From Paracoccaceae bacterium (GTDB taxonomy: Bacteria > Pseudomonadota > Alphaproteobacteria > Rhodobacterales > Rhodobacteraceae): a DNA stretch of 8,246 bases. The stretch is taken from the NCBI GenBank assembly GCA_027030435.1, contig JALVEX010000350.1:1-8246 (forward strand), in the 5' to 3' direction. Shown here one piece after another: positions 6,810-8,246 of this stretch. The position numbers and the translations under genes were made by a program. Below the pieces are notes generated by a model. The model did no database searches. It was not told the DNA's origin and saw nothing but the letters and a program-made list of their open reading frames with translations. Position 1 is the first letter of the stretch. Every line of letters begins with the position of its first letter.

Positions 6810-7541
6810 ATGCCCGCAGATCAGCCCTCCCGCTCCCCCTCCTCCCCCGTTGCCGACGATCGCCTGATCGTGGCGCTCGATCTCCCGCATGCGCTGGCCG
6901 GGCTGGAGCTTGCGCAAAGGCTCGGCGATGCGGTTTCCTTCTACAAGATCGGGCTCGGGATGCTCACCGGCGGCGGGCTGGCGCTGGCGCGGGAGCTGAA
7001 GGACGAGCATGGCAAGCGCATCTTCCTTGACATGAAGCTCTTCGATATCGGCGCCACGGTGGAAGCCGCGGTGCGAGGGCTGGCCGCCTTCGGGCTCGAT
7101 TTCCTCACGGTGCATGGCGATCCCCATGTGGTGCGCGCGGCGCGCGAGGGGGCGGGCGGGAGCGATACGAAGATCCTCGCCGTCACCATTCTCACCACGC
7201 TCGATCGCGCCGATCTCGATCAGGCGCTGATCCGGGAGGGGGAAATCCCCGATCTGGTGGCGGAACGGGCCGCGCGCGCGCTGGAGGCAGGGGCCGATGG
7301 CGTGATCGCGAGCCCGCGCGAGGCGGCGCTGATACGGGCGCTGCCGGAGGCTGAGGGGAAGCTGGTCGTCACCCCCGGCGTGCGTCCGGCGGGCGCGGAT
7401 CTTGGCGATCAGAAACGGGTGGCGGGGCCGGGCGAGGCAATCCGCGCGGGCGCCGATCATATCGTGGTTGGCCGGCCCGTGTGGCAGGCGGAAGATCCCC
7501 GCGAGGCCGTGTTTTCGATACTTGAGGATCTGCCGCGCTGA
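6810..7541 (+). CDS. pyrF: Orotidine 5'-phosphate decarboxylase
   Basis: Catalyses the last step of de novo UMP synthesis, decarboxylating OMP to UMP with no cofactor. The 243-residue length is usual for the bacterial type I enzyme. The TIM-barrel landmarks are all present: D24 in LIVALDLP, K46 in YKIG, the catalytic D74-M-K76-L-F-D79 (DxKxxD), the TVHGDP strand, TPGVRP near 190, and the C-terminal HIVVGRPVW phosphate-binding segment. An in-frame ATG at 6780 would add ten residues, but 6810 is preferred because AAAGGAAG lies just upstream and the extension (MPRPPAKGSE) is unconserved-looking. The first ~15 residues are still a Ser/Pro-rich lead-in. It is transcribed away from clpB. A membrane-protein gene follows after 71 nt with no obvious terminator between, so the two may be co-transcribed. 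Confidence 0.96.
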   Translation: MPADQPSRSPSSPVADDRLIVALDLPHALAGLELAQRLGDAVSFYKIGLGMLTGGGLALARELKDEHGKRIFLDMKLFDIGATVEAAVRGLAAFGLDFLTVHGDPHVVRAAREGAGGSDTKILAVTILTTLDRADLDQALIREGEIPDLVAERAARALEAGADGVIASPREAALIRALPEAEGKLVVTPGVRPAGADLGDQKRVAGPGEAIRAGADHIVVGRPVWQAEDPREAVFSILEDLPR

Positions 7542-7612
7542 GCCCGTTTCCCCGCGCCTGCGGATTTCGGACCGGATCCATGCTATGCTTTTCTTCATGA
7601 AAGGCGATCGGC

Positions 7613-8246
7613 ATGGCTGAAACCAGCAACAAGGCGAAGGAGAAGCACCGCGATATCGTGCTGTCCTATCTCGCGTTGCGCCGCAGCCTCGGGGTGCTCG
7701 GGCTGGCGCTTCCCATCATGCTGATCCTCGGGGCATTGGCCCTGCGCCGCCCCGTAGAGCCGACGATCAGCGATTTCTACTATACCGAAATGGCCGATCT
7801 GTTTGTGGGCACGCTGGCTGCAATCGGCGTGTTCCTCTATGCCTACAAGGGCTATCCGAAGCGGCCCGGCGAGCGGGTGAGCGATCTTGTGATTGCCCGC
7901 ACCGCCGGGCTGGCCGCGATCGTCACGGCCCTCGTTCCGACCCTGCCGCCGGCCCCGGGGGAATGCCCGCTATTCCAGTGCCTCATCGGGGTTCGTGCCG
8001 CTTCCATGATCCATCTGGGAGCGGCCGCGGTGTTCTTTGCGATGCTGGCCGTTTTCTGCCTCGTCCAGTTCCCGAAAACGGCTGAAGGCGGGGTGCCGAC
8101 ACCACAGAAACTTCGCCGAAACCGGATCTACAGGGGATGCGGGAGCGTGCTGCTGATCGCCATGGCGGGGATCGTGATCCATGCGGCGATCCTGCCGGAG
8201 GCGCTCAGGGCAAGGCTCGATCGCTATTCGCTTGTCTTTCTGCTGG
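7613..8246 (+). CDS. Uncharacterised polytopic inner-membrane protein (partial, 3' end off the window)
   Basis: An open frame of 211 codons runs to the window edge without a stop. It begins MAETSNKAKEK, a charged cytosolic-looking lead, and then shows hydrophobic segments at about 26-44, 62-79, 93-110, 131-152 and 175-195, with a further one starting near 205. The most distinctive part is the block from about 50 to 81, containing TISDFYYTEMADLFVG and then FLYAYKGYP. I recall similar blocks (an S-x-x-YYT-x-M-x-D-x-FVG pattern) in unnamed bacterial membrane proteins of about 220 residues, but cannot tie them to a function or a Pfam name. Two cysteines, C118 and C123, sit in the loop after segment three. 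The start at 7613 has AAAGG 8 nt upstream; an ATG at 7597 is out of frame and stops after seven residues. It may be co-transcribed with pyrF. Reality of the gene is well supported; function is unknown. Confidence 0.8.
   Translation, partial: MAETSNKAKEKHRDIVLSYLALRRSLGVLGLALPIMLILGALALRRPVEPTISDFYYTEMADLFVGTLAAIGVFLYAYKGYPKRPGERVSDLVIARTAGLAAIVTALVPTLPPAPGECPLFQCLIGVRAASMIHLGAAAVFFAMLAVFCLVQFPKTAEGGVPTPQKLRRNRIYRGCGSVLLIAMAGIVIHAAILPEALRARLDRYSLVFLL

Noticed and set aside
6672..7598. A 308-codon minus-strand frame opposite pyrF
   Set aside because: It is antisense to an intact OMP decarboxylase with all catalytic residues, and has Arg/His-rich composition without a domain.
7970..8182. A 70-codon minus-strand frame near the right edge
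   Set aside because: It lies opposite the membrane-protein gene, whose hydrophobic periodicity and ribosome site are far more convincing.

Overview
The window is GC-rich, densely coded bacterial chromosome. Gene content and residue patterns point to an alphaproteobacterium, most likely Rhodobacterales or a relative: an IalB-family exported protein, a Rhizobium etli-type asparaginase, an Aer-type PAS protein and an alphaproteobacterial-style ClpB. The taxonomic placement is inference from protein families, not from a marker gene. I see no mobile element, CRISPR array, rRNA or tRNA, and no base-composition break that would suggest recent transfer.

Layout. At the left edge (1-492, minus) is the N-terminal half of an asparaginase. 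It is divergently arranged with a small secreted IalB-like protein (652-1182, plus), which ends in a clear rho-independent terminator (1210-1240). The 23S rRNA methyltransferase gene rlmN (1297-2484, plus) follows. It converges, with a 32-nt gap, on an Aer-like PAS protein (2517-3746, minus). Upstream of that on the same strand is the disaggregase gene clpB (3873-6500, minus), which has its own strong terminator (3822-3853), so the PAS gene is probably a separate transcription unit. A 309-nt divergent intergenic region (6501-6809) carries a heat-shock-like promoter for clpB and a sigma70-like promoter for pyrF. pyrF (6810-7541, plus) is followed by the start of an uncharacterised polytopic membrane protein (7613 to the right edge).

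Function. These are mostly housekeeping genes: translation accuracy (RlmN), protein rescue after heat stress (ClpB), de novo pyrimidine synthesis (PyrF) and asparagine use (asparaginase). They form several short transcription units and no obvious shared pathway. I do not find a clearly new multi-gene system. The least ordinary element is the PAS protein. It carries an almost canonical Aer flavin-type PAS domain, but the tryptophan matching E. coli Aer Trp79 is replaced by Ile. It has no HAMP domain or membrane anchor, and its helical region only faintly resembles a chemoreceptor tip. The second least ordinary is the unnamed membrane protein at the right edge. Two very long antisense reading frames (opposite ialB-rlmN and opposite clpB) are judged codon-bias shadows.
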